In this document: in pieces, positions 1 through 7,444 of the stretch | Layout of the letters: each line of letters begins with the position of its first letter | How positions within the stretch are numbered: the stretch's first letter is position 1 | Origin: Syntrophorhabdaceae bacterium PtaU1.Bin034 | Lineage (GTDB): Bacteria; Desulfobacterota_G; Syntrophorhabdia; Syntrophorhabdales; WCHB1-27 | Direction of reading: 5' to 3' | Assembly (NCBI GenBank): GCA_002067405.1 | Contig: MVRP01000131.1 | Location: 1-11,462 of the forward strand | DNA length: 11,462 nucleotides | The notes under the pieces: model-generated | What the model saw: only the letters and a program-made list of their open reading frames with translations | Databases searched by the model: none | Told to the model about the DNA's origin: nothing | Program-made: the position numbers and the translations under genes

Positions 1-57
1 GTCGCAACCCGGTCGCCCCTCTTCTACGGCACCAGGCAATCTCTCCGGCCTCGCCAT
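1..57 (-). CDS. Possible 5' end of a divergent gene (partial)
   Basis: On the minus strand an ATG at 57-55 opens a frame that stays open for 19 codons to the window edge (begins MARPERLPGAVEEG). Upstream of it, on the minus strand, a GGCAGG stretch lies 6 nt before the ATG and could serve as a ribosome binding site. A divergent neighbour is common for LysR-type regulators, and this one would share the palindrome-bearing region at 86-194. I do not recognise the peptide. Nineteen codons prove little: the three + strand frames are also open over this stretch, so it could instead be the tail of a + strand gene or non-coding. Confidence 0.22.
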   Translation of the reverse strand, partial: MARPERLPGAVEEGRPGCD

Positions 58-85
58 TCTGTACCTGCCTTCCGTTCAAAAAAAG

Positions 86-194
86 TCTTATAGTTTTATA
101 AGAATTTGATATTGAGTGATCAGGTTCCATATGCTATTATTTAGGTTTCTAAAAACATAGGTCAATACAATTAATCTTATAGTTTTATAAGAAT
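86..194. promoter_or_regulatory. Three GTTT-centred palindromes, probable LysR operators
   Basis: An identical 20-bp sequence occurs at 86-105 and 175-194. Each copy is a palindrome: TCTTATA, spacer GTTT, TATAAGA (arms 86-92/97-103 and 175-181/186-192). Between them, 140-153 is a related palindrome, TTTAG-GTTT-CTAAA, with the same spacer. Centre-to-centre distances are 52 and 37 bp. AT-rich dyads of this size suit LysR-type binding sites, and their position around the promoter at 112-140 of the lysR gene suggests autoregulation. The repeat and dyads are seen directly; the binding protein is inferred. Confidence 0.7.
112..140 (+). promoter_or_regulatory. Probable sigma-70 promoter of the LysR gene
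   Basis: A -35-like TTGAGT (112-117) and a -10-like TATTAT (135-140) are separated by exactly 17 bp, and TGC just before the -10 gives an extended -10 element. Transcription would begin near 147, inside the middle palindrome, leaving a leader of about 80 nt. One 20-bp operator copy sits just upstream of the -35 and the other lies downstream of the start, an arrangement that suits negative autoregulation. Confidence 0.55.
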
Positions 195-229
195 GGTTCC
201 TGCACGAATCTCGAAAGGGAATGGTGAAT

Positions 230-1183
230 ATGAACCTGAACCAGTTGAGGGCGTTTCATTCGGTCGTCAAAACCGGAACATTCTCCAGGGCAGCTGAAAA
301 CCTGTTTGTAACGGAGCCTGCCGTCTTTATCCAGGTGCGCTCCCTCGAACGCTGTCTCGGCTTCAAACTCCTCGATAAATCAGGCAAAGACCTGACGCTT
401 ACCGAAACCGGAAAGCTGCTTTACGAATACGCGGAGAAGATTTTCGTACTAGTCGATGAAGCCGATAAGGCCGTCAAAGAGATCCAGGAGGTCAAAAGCG
501 GCCACCTTCGCGTCGCGGCTGCAAATACCCTCGCCCAGTATCTGATGCCGATGGTAATCTCTTCATTTCGCGACAACTACCCCAGAATTCACCTTCACGT
601 CGATGAGGGGAGCTCCACGGAAGTAGTGAAAGGTATACTTGCCCATCGCTATGAAGTGGCCGTCGTCGCAAGAGTGCCGTACCCTGATAAGATAAACGTT
701 CTTCCCCTGAGCCGGGACGAGGTGCTGCTGATAACATCTCCGCAGAGCAGCCTGTCCCTAGTGTCGAAATGCTCCCTTCGCGATCTGGACGGCCAACCCA
801 TGATCTGCAAGGATATACGTTCTGCAACCGGACAGGCCATATGGACCGAGCTCGAAAAAAGGAACGTCAAACCATCATCGATCATTGAGGCGGGCAACAC
901 CGAGTTTATCAAGGCCCTTGTGGGCGACAACAAGGGTGTCTCTTTCCTGGCAAAACTGTGTGTGATAGACGAGATCGACCGGGGGGAATTAGTAGCCGTT
1001 CCCATCGAGGAGGGTCCGTTCTATCTTCAGATCGATGCGATCCATCTCAAAGGCAAGGACCTTTCACCGGCGGCATCGAAATTCCTTCATTTCCTGCAGC
1101 AGGGCGACAACCCTCTCAATCTGGAACACCTGATCGGAGAGATGCAAAGCAAGGCCCGCTCTGCCCGGTCAAAACCCCATTGA
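230..1183 (+). CDS. LysR-type transcriptional regulator (CbbR/CysL-like)
   Basis: This 317-residue protein has the full length and layout of a LysR-type regulator. An N-terminal winged helix-turn-helix (about 1-60, MNLNQLRAF start, SRAAENL helix, LTETGKLLYEYA linker) is followed by a substrate-binding domain (about 88-290, starting GHLRVAAANT). The ligand cannot be read from sequence; the closest style I know is CbbR/CysL/YeiE-like regulators. I prefer the ATG at 230 to the in-frame ATG at 221, because AAGGGA at 215-220 gives 9 nt spacing to 230 and the family usually begins MNLxQL. The recognition helix reads VTEPAVF where the family usually has VTQPAVS, an unusual change at a conserved Ser. 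It is probably autoregulated through the upstream palindromes. Nothing directly ties it to the CRISPR genes, which start 158 bp downstream, and it may simply be a flanking gene. Confidence 0.93.
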   Translation: MNLNQLRAFHSVVKTGTFSRAAENLFVTEPAVFIQVRSLERCLGFKLLDKSGKDLTLTETGKLLYEYAEKIFVLVDEADKAVKEIQEVKSGHLRVAAANTLAQYLMPMVISSFRDNYPRIHLHVDEGSSTEVVKGILAHRYEVAVVARVPYPDKINVLPLSRDEVLLITSPQSSLSLVSKCSLRDLDGQPMICKDIRSATGQAIWTELEKRNVKPSSIIEAGNTEFIKALVGDNKGVSFLAKLCVIDEIDRGELVAVPIEEGPFYLQIDAIHLKGKDLSPAASKFLHFLQQGDNPLNLEHLIGEMQSKARSARSKPH

Positions 1184-1281
1184 GACTGCTTCCCGCGGCC
1201 AGGGCAAACCGACCCATAAAGGAAGCCTGTCAAGTGTAGTGACGACCTGCCCCATTGACTTGCCTGGCAGATGCATCAAAA

Positions 1282-1300
1282 AAATGTTTCAAAAACATTT
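1282..1300. repeat. AT-rich perfect inverted repeat upstream of the cas genes
   Basis: AAATGTTT (1282-1289), loop CAA, AAACATTT (1293-1300) form a perfect 8-bp dyad between lysR and the NE0113 gene. An A-run precedes it and CTTTCC follows. The stem has little GC and there is no T-tract, so it is a poor intrinsic terminator. It could be an operator for the cas operon, 42 bp before the first start codon, or a weak terminator of lysR. I see no convincing promoter elsewhere in 1184-1341. Confidence 0.45.
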
Positions 1301-1341
1301 CTTTCCTTGCGAAGGCGTAGCGTAGTTTTGTAGAATGGGTC

Positions 1342-2502
1342 ATGCCAAGCAATGCATTTGCCGAAGTACTGATCTGTGTGAGCGGGTCCACACCCCAGAT
1401 AGTGACAGAAACGATCTACGGCCTCGCCATGCAGAATCCGCCCGTTCAGGCCGACGAGATTTATATCATCACCACGTCCTTCGGAAAGCGGCAGATAGAG
1501 GAAACTTTGGTAAAAAAGGGAATACTGAACCGGCTTACCGGGGAGTACGGCCTGCACGGCCCCGCGATTAAACAATCTTCCTTCGTAATTATCAAAGATC
1601 ATGAAGGCAATGAGATCGATGATATAAGAACCGAAGAAGAGAACAGCCTTACAGGCGATCTCATCGCCTCTCTCGTAAGAACCCTGGCTCAGGATTCCGG
1701 CACACGCCTCCATTGCTGTCTTGCAGGCGGCAGAAAGACCATGTCCTTCTACCTCGGCGCTGCCCTTCAGCTTTTTGGGCGGCCCTGGGACAAGCTCTAC
1801 CACGTGCTCGTGACGCCGGAGTTCGAGTCACGCCCCGAGTTCTTCTATAAACCGAGGGAGAACAAGGTAATTGAATGGAAAATGCAGGATGGCTCGACAA
1901 AGAGGCTTAATACGGATGACTCGGAGGTAATTCTCACCGAGCTGCCTTTTATCCGGCTTTGGAACAAGTTGGAACTGCAGGGAAAGAGCTTCGGCGAACT
2001 GGTGGCCGAAGGCCAGGCGGAGCTGGATACGGCCATTGTTCAGCCCGACCTCGCGGTGAATCTCACGGAACGCACCGTCCGGATAGGCGCACACGTCATT
2101 GAGATGGTCCCGGTACAGCTCATGCTCTATCTGGCCTTCTTGCGTCAGAAAGCTGAAAGATGCACGCGGCCGGAACAGCCTTACTGCAACGACTGTACCG
2201 ATTGCTTTGTCACTCTTGGAGAGATGGTAACGAATCAGGCCCTTGCACGTATGGGTACCGACTACGAAGCCATCTATGGCGGCAGCCCCGGCAAGGCCGG
2301 TGAGCTGCTGGAACATTGGAAAGGCAACGACGGCATAAGGGTGATCAGGCAAAACAGGAGCAAAATCAACGGGGCAATCAGAGAAGCATTGAGCAACACG
2401 CCCCTGGCATCGCGTTATATTATCGACTCCATCAAGAGGTATGGCGATACAAGATACGGGGTAAGGGCAGAAAAAGGGAAGATTGAGATAAGAATTCGTT
2501 GA
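1342..2502 (+). CDS. NE0113-family CARF protein, predicted CRISPR ring nuclease
   Basis: The N-terminal part (about 1-185 of 386 residues) matches the CRISPR-associated NE0113 family (TIGR02584/PF09623). The opening strand ends in ICVSGSTPQIVTET (11-24), the usual family start, and AGGRKTM (128-134) is the CARF ligand-loop motif. Such proteins bind cyclic oligoadenylate made by Cas10, and some databases label them ring nucleases or Csm6-like. There is no HEPN RNase domain, so it is not a classical Csm6. The second half (about 230-386) has four cysteines, C274, C282, C285 and C288, a possible metal site. Around them the pattern (TVRIGAHVIEM, then helices and a basic tail ending KGKIEIRIR) resembles a winged helix. 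The ATG at 1342 is the only start in frame, as a stop lies at 1318-1320, and it lacks a clear Shine-Dalgarno sequence. It precedes csm1 by 95 nt and probably heads the operon. Its cleavage activity is inferred. Confidence 0.87.
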   Translation: MPSNAFAEVLICVSGSTPQIVTETIYGLAMQNPPVQADEIYIITTSFGKRQIEETLVKKGILNRLTGEYGLHGPAIKQSSFVIIKDHEGNEIDDIRTEEENSLTGDLIASLVRTLAQDSGTRLHCCLAGGRKTMSFYLGAALQLFGRPWDKLYHVLVTPEFESRPEFFYKPRENKVIEWKMQDGSTKRLNTDDSEVILTELPFIRLWNKLELQGKSFGELVAEGQAELDTAIVQPDLAVNLTERTVRIGAHVIEMVPVQLMLYLAFLRQKAERCTRPEQPYCNDCTDCFVTLGEMVTNQALARMGTDYEAIYGGSPGKAGELLEHWKGNDGIRVIRQNRSKINGAIREALSNTPLASRYIIDSIKRYGDTRYGVRAEKGKIEIRIR

Positions 2503-2597
2503 TTTAATGGTGGTTCAAAGTGGCCTGCTAATAAGATGGAAGGATTTCTGAGAGACTAAATGTAAGCGATAGGAAGGCAAAGAAAGAGGAGACGAAG

Positions 2598-5225
2598 ATG
2601 GATAGTACAATTTGCAAAATAGCCTTGGCTGGTCTGCTTCACGATATCGGTAAATTTGCGGAGAGAGCCGGGGAAGGTTTCCATGCAAACCCCGAGTTCC
2701 TCGCCAACAACGCCGATCTCTACCAACCATATAACAGACAGCAAAACCGGTACACCCATAAGCATGCAGTATATACAGCAGCCTTCATTGACCACGTCGA
2801 GAAATTGTTGCCAGCCGAATTCAACAAAGGTCAATGGGGACTTGGAGACTCTTTTTCCAATCTTGCCGCAGGCCACCATAAGCCTTCCACGCCTCCCCAG
2901 TGGATCATCGCTATGGCCGACAGAATAAGCAGCGGTTTTGACCGAAACAAGTTCGAAGACTACACTCATGAGATCAACGTCAGAGATTACAGGAAGTCGA
3001 GGCTCATTCCGGTCATAGAAGGCATGTCTCTGGAAGGTGAATGGAAAGACGGTAGTATCACCTCGTACAAATACAGGTATCCTTTGAAGGAGCTGTCACC
3101 GTCGTCGATCTTCCCTGTCAAATATTCGGAAAAGGACCCCGGGAATAGCGATAATGCTGAACGTGAGTATAGCTCGTTATTCTTCGATTTCGTGGCTCAT
3201 CTTGAAAAATTGATCCATAAAGACAATGTGGCCCTTTGGTTGGAGCACTTTGACAGCCTTTTTATGTCCTACGCTTCTCATATTCCCGCTGCAACTGTCG
3301 GAATGGTGATCCCCGATATTTCCCTTTACGATCATTCAAAAATGACCGCCGCTTTTGCTTGTGCCCTATATCGGTATCACACCGAAACTGCAACATTCGA
3401 TATAAACAGCGTCCAAAAACAGGCTGCACGGAAGTTCCTTCTCGTCTCAGGCAATTTCTATGGTATCCAGAACTTCATTTTTTCCCATGGCGGCAGCACC
3501 GGGAAGGCATCTGCAAAGCTTTTGCGCGGCCGTTCTTTCTATGTAGCTCTTCTGTCGGAGCTGGCAGCACACATTGTATGCGAGCAATTGGGTTTGTCGC
3601 CTCTTTCTGTCGTGCTCAATGCAGCAGGGAGATTCACAATAATTGCAGCAAACACGCCGTCGTCACTAAGAGGCCTCAACGATGCGGACAGGATAATCAA
3701 CGACTGGCTTGTGGAACGGTTCTATGGTGAGGTGAGTATAGGCCTGTCTACCGTGCAAGCGGCCCCTGCCGATTTCGTTCATGACAGATTCCCCGCCCTC
3801 TGGACCGAACTTCAAAATGCTACTGATGCGCGCAAATACTCGAAACTTGACCTTGACCGCTACGGTGGTGTCTTTACGGGATATCTTGATGATTTTGACA
3901 ACAGCCTCAATGTGCCTCTGTGTCCCTTCTGCGGTAAAAGGCCCTCTTCTGCACGAGCCATGATCGGGGATGAAAACGCCTGCGCTATATGCAGAGACCA
4001 CGTCTACATTGGCGAATATCTGGTCAAAGAGGACAGGGTGGCAATTACCGGCGTTGACGCCGATTTGAAGGGAAAATCCCTTATGGCCCCTTTATTTTCG
4101 AGGTATCAACTATCCTTTGATGTCACAGGTTCGCTCTCAACCTTCTCAAGGGCAGGAAGCCTTATTAAATACTGGGATATAGGGTTGCAGGAGGAAAAGA
4201 GAACGTCAAGGGAGATAACAAGGAAATTTATCAACGGCTATGTGCCAAAGTTTTCGGAGCAGGACAACAACGCTGAAATGCTCGATAGATTACTCTCCGG
4301 CCGGAAGGCGGAAGCAACAAAGTCAGAACTTCTCGACATGATAAAGGAAGGTGCGCCCAAGTCATTCCTTCAAATCGCAAAAATGTCTTTAGACACCGTC
4401 ACCGACGGAAGCAAGATTACCTTTCGCGGCATAGAAGCTATCGGCATTCTCAAGGCCGATATCGACAATCTGGGCCTTCTGTTCGCCGCAGGCATCAAGA
4501 AGGAGATGCGAACTCTCTCCCGGTTTGCGACGTTAAGCAGGCAGTTGAACAACTATTTCGCTCTCTATCTGCCTTCTTTACTCCAATCCAAACCGGAATT
4601 CAAAGATATCTATACAGTCTTCGCCGGGGGCGACGACCTTTTTCTGATTGGGCCCTGGAACCGAATCATCGATCTTGCAGGATTCATTGCATCATCCTTT
4701 TCCGACTATGTCTGCAACCACACTTCCGTTACCATTTCTGCGGGAATAACCGTGGCTAAACCGGGGGCACCGGTGAGGACAATAGCATCAATGGCAGAGG
4801 AGGCATTAGAGGAGTCCAAAAGGCAACCGGCAAAAGGTTCCTTGACCCTCTTCGGCGAGCCGGTCACCTGGGCGTCTTTCGGGCAGATGCAAAAGATTAC
4901 ACAGATCCTTCGTAAATGGTTGAATAGCGGCACCATCAACGACGCCGCACTTTACCGGCTCAACGAGGTAACTGCTATGGCAGCCCAGGAGAAAAAAATC
5001 CTCACCCCGGATGCTCATATCAGTATTGAAAAAATGGATTGCCTCAAATGGCGATCGACTTTGAAGTATGTCATCGCAAGGAACGTGGGGAACAAATTGA
5101 AATCCACAGAAAAGGAAAAGAAACGCCATATGATCGAGGAGGTTTTGAAGACCGTTGAATGGATTGACACCTACGGCGGGGCTTTCAAGATCCCACTGTG
5201 GCAGGTAATATACGACCGGAGATAG
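2598..5225 (+). CDS. csm1: Csm1/Cas10, type III-A large subunit and cOA synthase
   Basis: This is the 875-residue signature protein of type III-A systems, near the upper end of Csm1 lengths. In order it has: an HD nuclease domain with H15-D16 (LLHDIGKF), H54/H56, H93-H94 and D108, all expected metal ligands present; a zinc-binding site C442, C445, C462, C465 (CPFC...CAIC); and a Palm/cyclase domain with FAGGDDLF, GGDD at 677-680. The C-terminal part is helical and resembles domain D. When the complex binds target RNA, Csm1 cuts single-stranded DNA through HD and makes cyclic oligoadenylate from ATP through GGDD. Both sites look intact, so both outputs should work, and CARF genes in the same locus fit cOA production. 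The start is set by AGGAG (2587-2591), 6 nt before the ATG. csm2 begins 9 nt after the stop. Confidence 0.97.
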   Translation: MDSTICKIALAGLLHDIGKFAERAGEGFHANPEFLANNADLYQPYNRQQNRYTHKHAVYTAAFIDHVEKLLPAEFNKGQWGLGDSFSNLAAGHHKPSTPPQWIIAMADRISSGFDRNKFEDYTHEINVRDYRKSRLIPVIEGMSLEGEWKDGSITSYKYRYPLKELSPSSIFPVKYSEKDPGNSDNAEREYSSLFFDFVAHLEKLIHKDNVALWLEHFDSLFMSYASHIPAATVGMVIPDISLYDHSKMTAAFACALYRYHTETATFDINSVQKQAARKFLLVSGNFYGIQNFIFSHGGSTGKASAKLLRGRSFYVALLSELAAHIVCEQLGLSPLSVVLNAAGRFTIIAANTPSSLRGLNDADRIINDWLVERFYGEVSIGLSTVQAAPADFVHDRFPALWTELQNATDARKYSKLDLDRYGGVFTGYLDDFDNSLNVPLCPFCGKRPSSARAMIGDENACAICRDHVYIGEYLVKEDRVAITGVDADLKGKSLMAPLFSRYQLSFDVTGSLSTFSRAGSLIKYWDIGLQEEKRTSREITRKFINGYVPKFSEQDNNAEMLDRLLSGRKAEATKSELLDMIKEGAPKSFLQIAKMSLDTVTDGSKITFRGIEAIGILKADIDNLGLLFAAGIKKEMRTLSRFATLSRQLNNYFALYLPSLLQSKPEFKDIYTVFAGGDDLFLIGPWNRIIDLAGFIASSFSDYVCNHTSVTISAGITVAKPGAPVRTIASMAEEALEESKRQPAKGSLTLFGEPVTWASFGQMQKITQILRKWLNSGTINDAALYRLNEVTAMAAQEKKILTPDAHISIEKMDCLKWRSTLKYVIARNVGNKLKSTEKEKKRHMIEEVLKTVEWIDTYGGAFKIPLWQVIYDRR

Positions 5226-5234
5226 GAGGAATGC

Positions 5235-5660
5235 ATGGATATCACTTTCTGGAAGGACGAGGCAAAAAAGCAGATTCAGCCGGAACTCTTTTCGACCTTT
5301 GCCGAAAAACTGGCACAGACCATTCACAGCGAGGGGGAAAGAGGCAAGAACAAAAGAACGCAGCTACGAAAGTTCTATGATGAAGTGGTGAGATTTGACG
5401 GAATGCTGAAGGGGCTAAAACAGGAGGAAGTAAACGATGAGTTTCAGAGGATTCTTCCCTATCTGAAGATGCTCAACGCGAAAGCTGCGTACGCCATGGG
5501 ACGGGGCCTTATTTCAAGCGGCTTCAGGGACTTCATTGCGAGCTCTCTGTCAAGAATAAACAACCGCGATGATTTCCAGGTCTTCGCCGGTCTTTTCGAA
5601 GCATTCATGGGGTTCTATCGTTTATATGACGACGATAAAATTGAGGGAGGAAGAGCATGA
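5235..5660 (+). CDS. csm2: Csm2, type III-A small subunit
   Basis: The 141-residue protein is predicted all-helical with many charged residues, the size and character of Csm2. It lies between csm1 and csm3, where Csm2 is always expected. A conserved-looking stretch FQRILPYLKMLNAKAAYAMG (about 73-92) and GFRDFIASSL (about 96-105) match Csm2. Several copies line the belly of the Csm complex and help bind crRNA and target; no catalysis is expected. AGGAGG at 5224-5229 lies 5 nt before this ATG. Another ATG at 5231 is out of frame and can be ignored. The gene ends in an ATGA overlap with csm3, suggesting coupled translation. Confidence 0.9.
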   Translation: MDITFWKDEAKKQIQPELFSTFAEKLAQTIHSEGERGKNKRTQLRKFYDEVVRFDGMLKGLKQEEVNDEFQRILPYLKMLNAKAAYAMGRGLISSGFRDFIASSLSRINNRDDFQVFAGLFEAFMGFYRLYDDDKIEGGRA

Positions 5661-6397
5661 AACTGACGTCAATCAAGAAACTCGAAGGAACAATTGCCCT
5701 CAAGAGCGGGCTCCACATAGGCGCCGGTGATATGGATATGCATATTGGGGGAACCGACAGCACTGTCATCAAACACCCCCACACCTTGGAACCATACATA
5801 CCGGGCTCATCCCTGAAAGGAAAAGTCCGTTCTCTTCTTGAAATGGCAAGCGGTTTGGTGGCCGCTCCGGGAAACAATGGTGGCCTTGTAACCGTAGAAA
5901 CATGGAAGAAAGCCGATAACCCTGAATTTAAGGCAAGGGCAGAGGCCATTCTGAAGATATTTGGTTCCAGCGGTGGAGAAGACACGGATATTACCGGCTT
6001 CGGACCAACGCGGGTCTCATTTAGTGACTGCTATCTTGACAAGGACTGGCAGGCTGTGGCCAAAACCAACCGGTATGCCTTCACTGAAGTCAAGTCGGAG
6101 AACAAGATCAATCGCATAAGCGGCACTGCGGACCATCCGAGATTCATCGAGCGGGTACCGGAAGGAACCAGATTCGGTTTTCTCATCACTTTCAAGGTAC
6201 TTCAGAACGGAGACGAACGTCTGTTCGATGAATACCTCCTTAAAGGACTGAAAATGCTGGAGCTTGATGCCGTCGGTGGAAGTGGAAGCAGGGGCTACGG
6301 AAGAATAAAATTCGTGGACCGGTTCCTTCTTGATGGAAAGGATATACTGCCGGAATTCGACGCCATGGATCCTTTTGTCGATAACGACAAACCGTAG
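5657..6397 (+). CDS. csm3: Csm3, backbone RAMP subunit with RNase Asp
   Basis: This 246-residue RAMP protein is the Cas7-like backbone of the Csm complex. It carries IGAGD then IGGTDS near the N-terminus; D34 aligns with the Asp of Csm3 that cuts target RNA at 6-nt intervals, so the complex should slice RNA. Further on are PGSSLKGKVRSLLE, the classic RAMP motif after the first ferredoxin-like strand pair, and a glycine-rich loop GGSGSRGYGR (207-216) near the C-terminus. GGGAGG (5645-5650) lies 6 nt before the ATG, which overlaps the csm2 stop. Several copies assemble along the crRNA, with Csm4 at its 5' handle and Csm5 towards its 3' end. Confidence 0.96.
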   Translation: MKLTSIKKLEGTIALKSGLHIGAGDMDMHIGGTDSTVIKHPHTLEPYIPGSSLKGKVRSLLEMASGLVAAPGNNGGLVTVETWKKADNPEFKARAEAILKIFGSSGGEDTDITGFGPTRVSFSDCYLDKDWQAVAKTNRYAFTEVKSENKINRISGTADHPRFIERVPEGTRFGFLITFKVLQNGDERLFDEYLLKGLKMLELDAVGGSGSRGYGRIKFVDRFLLDGKDILPEFDAMDPFVDNDKP

Positions 6398-6420
6398 ATC
6401 CAAAAAAAGGAGCACCGGAG

Positions 6421-7443
6421 ATGAAAGTGTTCACGGTTATTATTAAACCGACATCGGGTGTGGGTACACCGCTGAAGGGAGATACGCTCTTCGGTCACAT
6501 CTGCTGGCAGGCAGCATACGACGAATCCCTTTTCGGTAGTGGCATTAGTGCGCTGCTGGCCGATTATGCGGACGATCCGTTCCTTGTCATGTCGTCAGCC
6601 TTCCCTGTTCTGCGCCATGACCGCCGAACAGCCTATGCGTTCAAAAAGCCTGATCTGCCTCTCAGACAATCCCTTACGGCAGAGACCGATGAAAAAAAGG
6701 TCATAGAGGAAAGAAAGAAGGCGAAGAAGAAACGGTGGCTGCTCCTCAAAAGCGAAGAAAGACTCAACACCCTCACCGGGAGAATCTATGTTGACGACGA
6801 AGAGCTTGTTGATATTGTGGTGAAAGAGACTGCCCAGACCTGCGAATACGAATCTCGCAGGATTTCTGCGGATCGTCTGCAACCCAGAAACACCATCAAC
6901 CGATTTACCGGGACAACAGGAGAGGGACAATTCGCCCCATTCAGCGTGGGCCAAACCATCTATCACCCCTGCGTGGTTCTCGCACTCTTTTTCGGTGTTT
7001 CAGACAGGATTAATGCGGAATCGGTGGTTGAGGCTTTGCGGCATATAGGGCAAACAGGGTTTGGTAAAGACGCATCGGTGGGCTGGGGAAGGTTTGATGT
7101 TCTTACAAAAGCAGAAGAATTCAGTCTGGCCGACCTCGGTCATCCGTCACCCGATGGCTGCTATACCCTTGCTCCTTGTGTTCCGGAAAAAGGTTTCTTT
7201 CGAAAAACCTACTATACCCCTTTTGTTCGTTATGGGAGACATGGCGACATCATGGCAAAATCGAGCAACCCCTTCAAAGACCCTGTATTGATGGCCGACG
7301 AAGGGGCTGTGTTTGTCCCGGACACCCGGCAAGTTTTTGATAAACCCTATATCGGGAGGGCCCTTACGGGACTTTCAAAAGTTAACCCGTCAGCGGTCGC
7401 ACAGGGGTACGCCCTTTATATACCTGTCAGAGTGGAGGATTAA
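6421..7443 (+). CDS. csm4: Csm4, crRNA 5'-handle binding RAMP subunit
   Basis: The 340-residue RAMP protein has the Csm4 hallmarks. KGDTLFGHICW (19-29) near the N-terminus is the Csm4/Cas5-type motif, and the glycine loop TGFGKDASVGWGRF (about 212-225) lies in the second half. Csm4 caps the complex at the crRNA 5' tag and contacts Csm1; it has no known catalytic site. A strongly basic and acidic stretch (about 86-112: EKK, EERKKAKKKR, KSEER) may be an RNA-contacting insertion. An AAGGAG (6407-6412) sits 8 nt before the ATG, 23 nt after the csm3 stop. It ends one base before the csm5 GTG. Confidence 0.94.
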   Translation: MKVFTVIIKPTSGVGTPLKGDTLFGHICWQAAYDESLFGSGISALLADYADDPFLVMSSAFPVLRHDRRTAYAFKKPDLPLRQSLTAETDEKKVIEERKKAKKKRWLLLKSEERLNTLTGRIYVDDEELVDIVVKETAQTCEYESRRISADRLQPRNTINRFTGTTGEGQFAPFSVGQTIYHPCVVLALFFGVSDRINAESVVEALRHIGQTGFGKDASVGWGRFDVLTKAEEFSLADLGHPSPDGCYTLAPCVPEKGFFRKTYYTPFVRYGRHGDIMAKSSNPFKDPVLMADEGAVFVPDTRQVFDKPYIGRALTGLSKVNPSAVAQGYALYIPVRVED

Positions 7444-7444
7444 C

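Noticed and set aside
1188..1226. GCTTCC...GGAAGC stem after lysR as a terminator
   Set aside because: A 6-bp stem with a 27-nt loop and no T-tract is not convincing.
2050..2110. R-x6-H in the NE0113 protein (RTVRIGAH) as a HEPN RNase motif
   Set aside because: The surrounding pattern is strand-like and resembles a winged helix, and there is no HEPN helical bundle around it.
1276..2352. Two minus-strand open frames of about 175 codons (1276-1803 and 1828-2352)
   Set aside because: Both are antisense to the NE0113-family gene, whose CARF motifs and length are convincing; the reverse frames are shadows.
4806..5327. Minus-strand open frame of 173 codons
   Set aside because: It lies opposite csm1 and csm2, which have clear motifs, and its translation resembles no protein family.
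7313..7444. Earlier ATG start for csm5
   Set aside because: It would overlap csm4 by 131 bp and add 44 residues before the typical N-terminus; the GTG at 7445 has a well-placed GGAGG.
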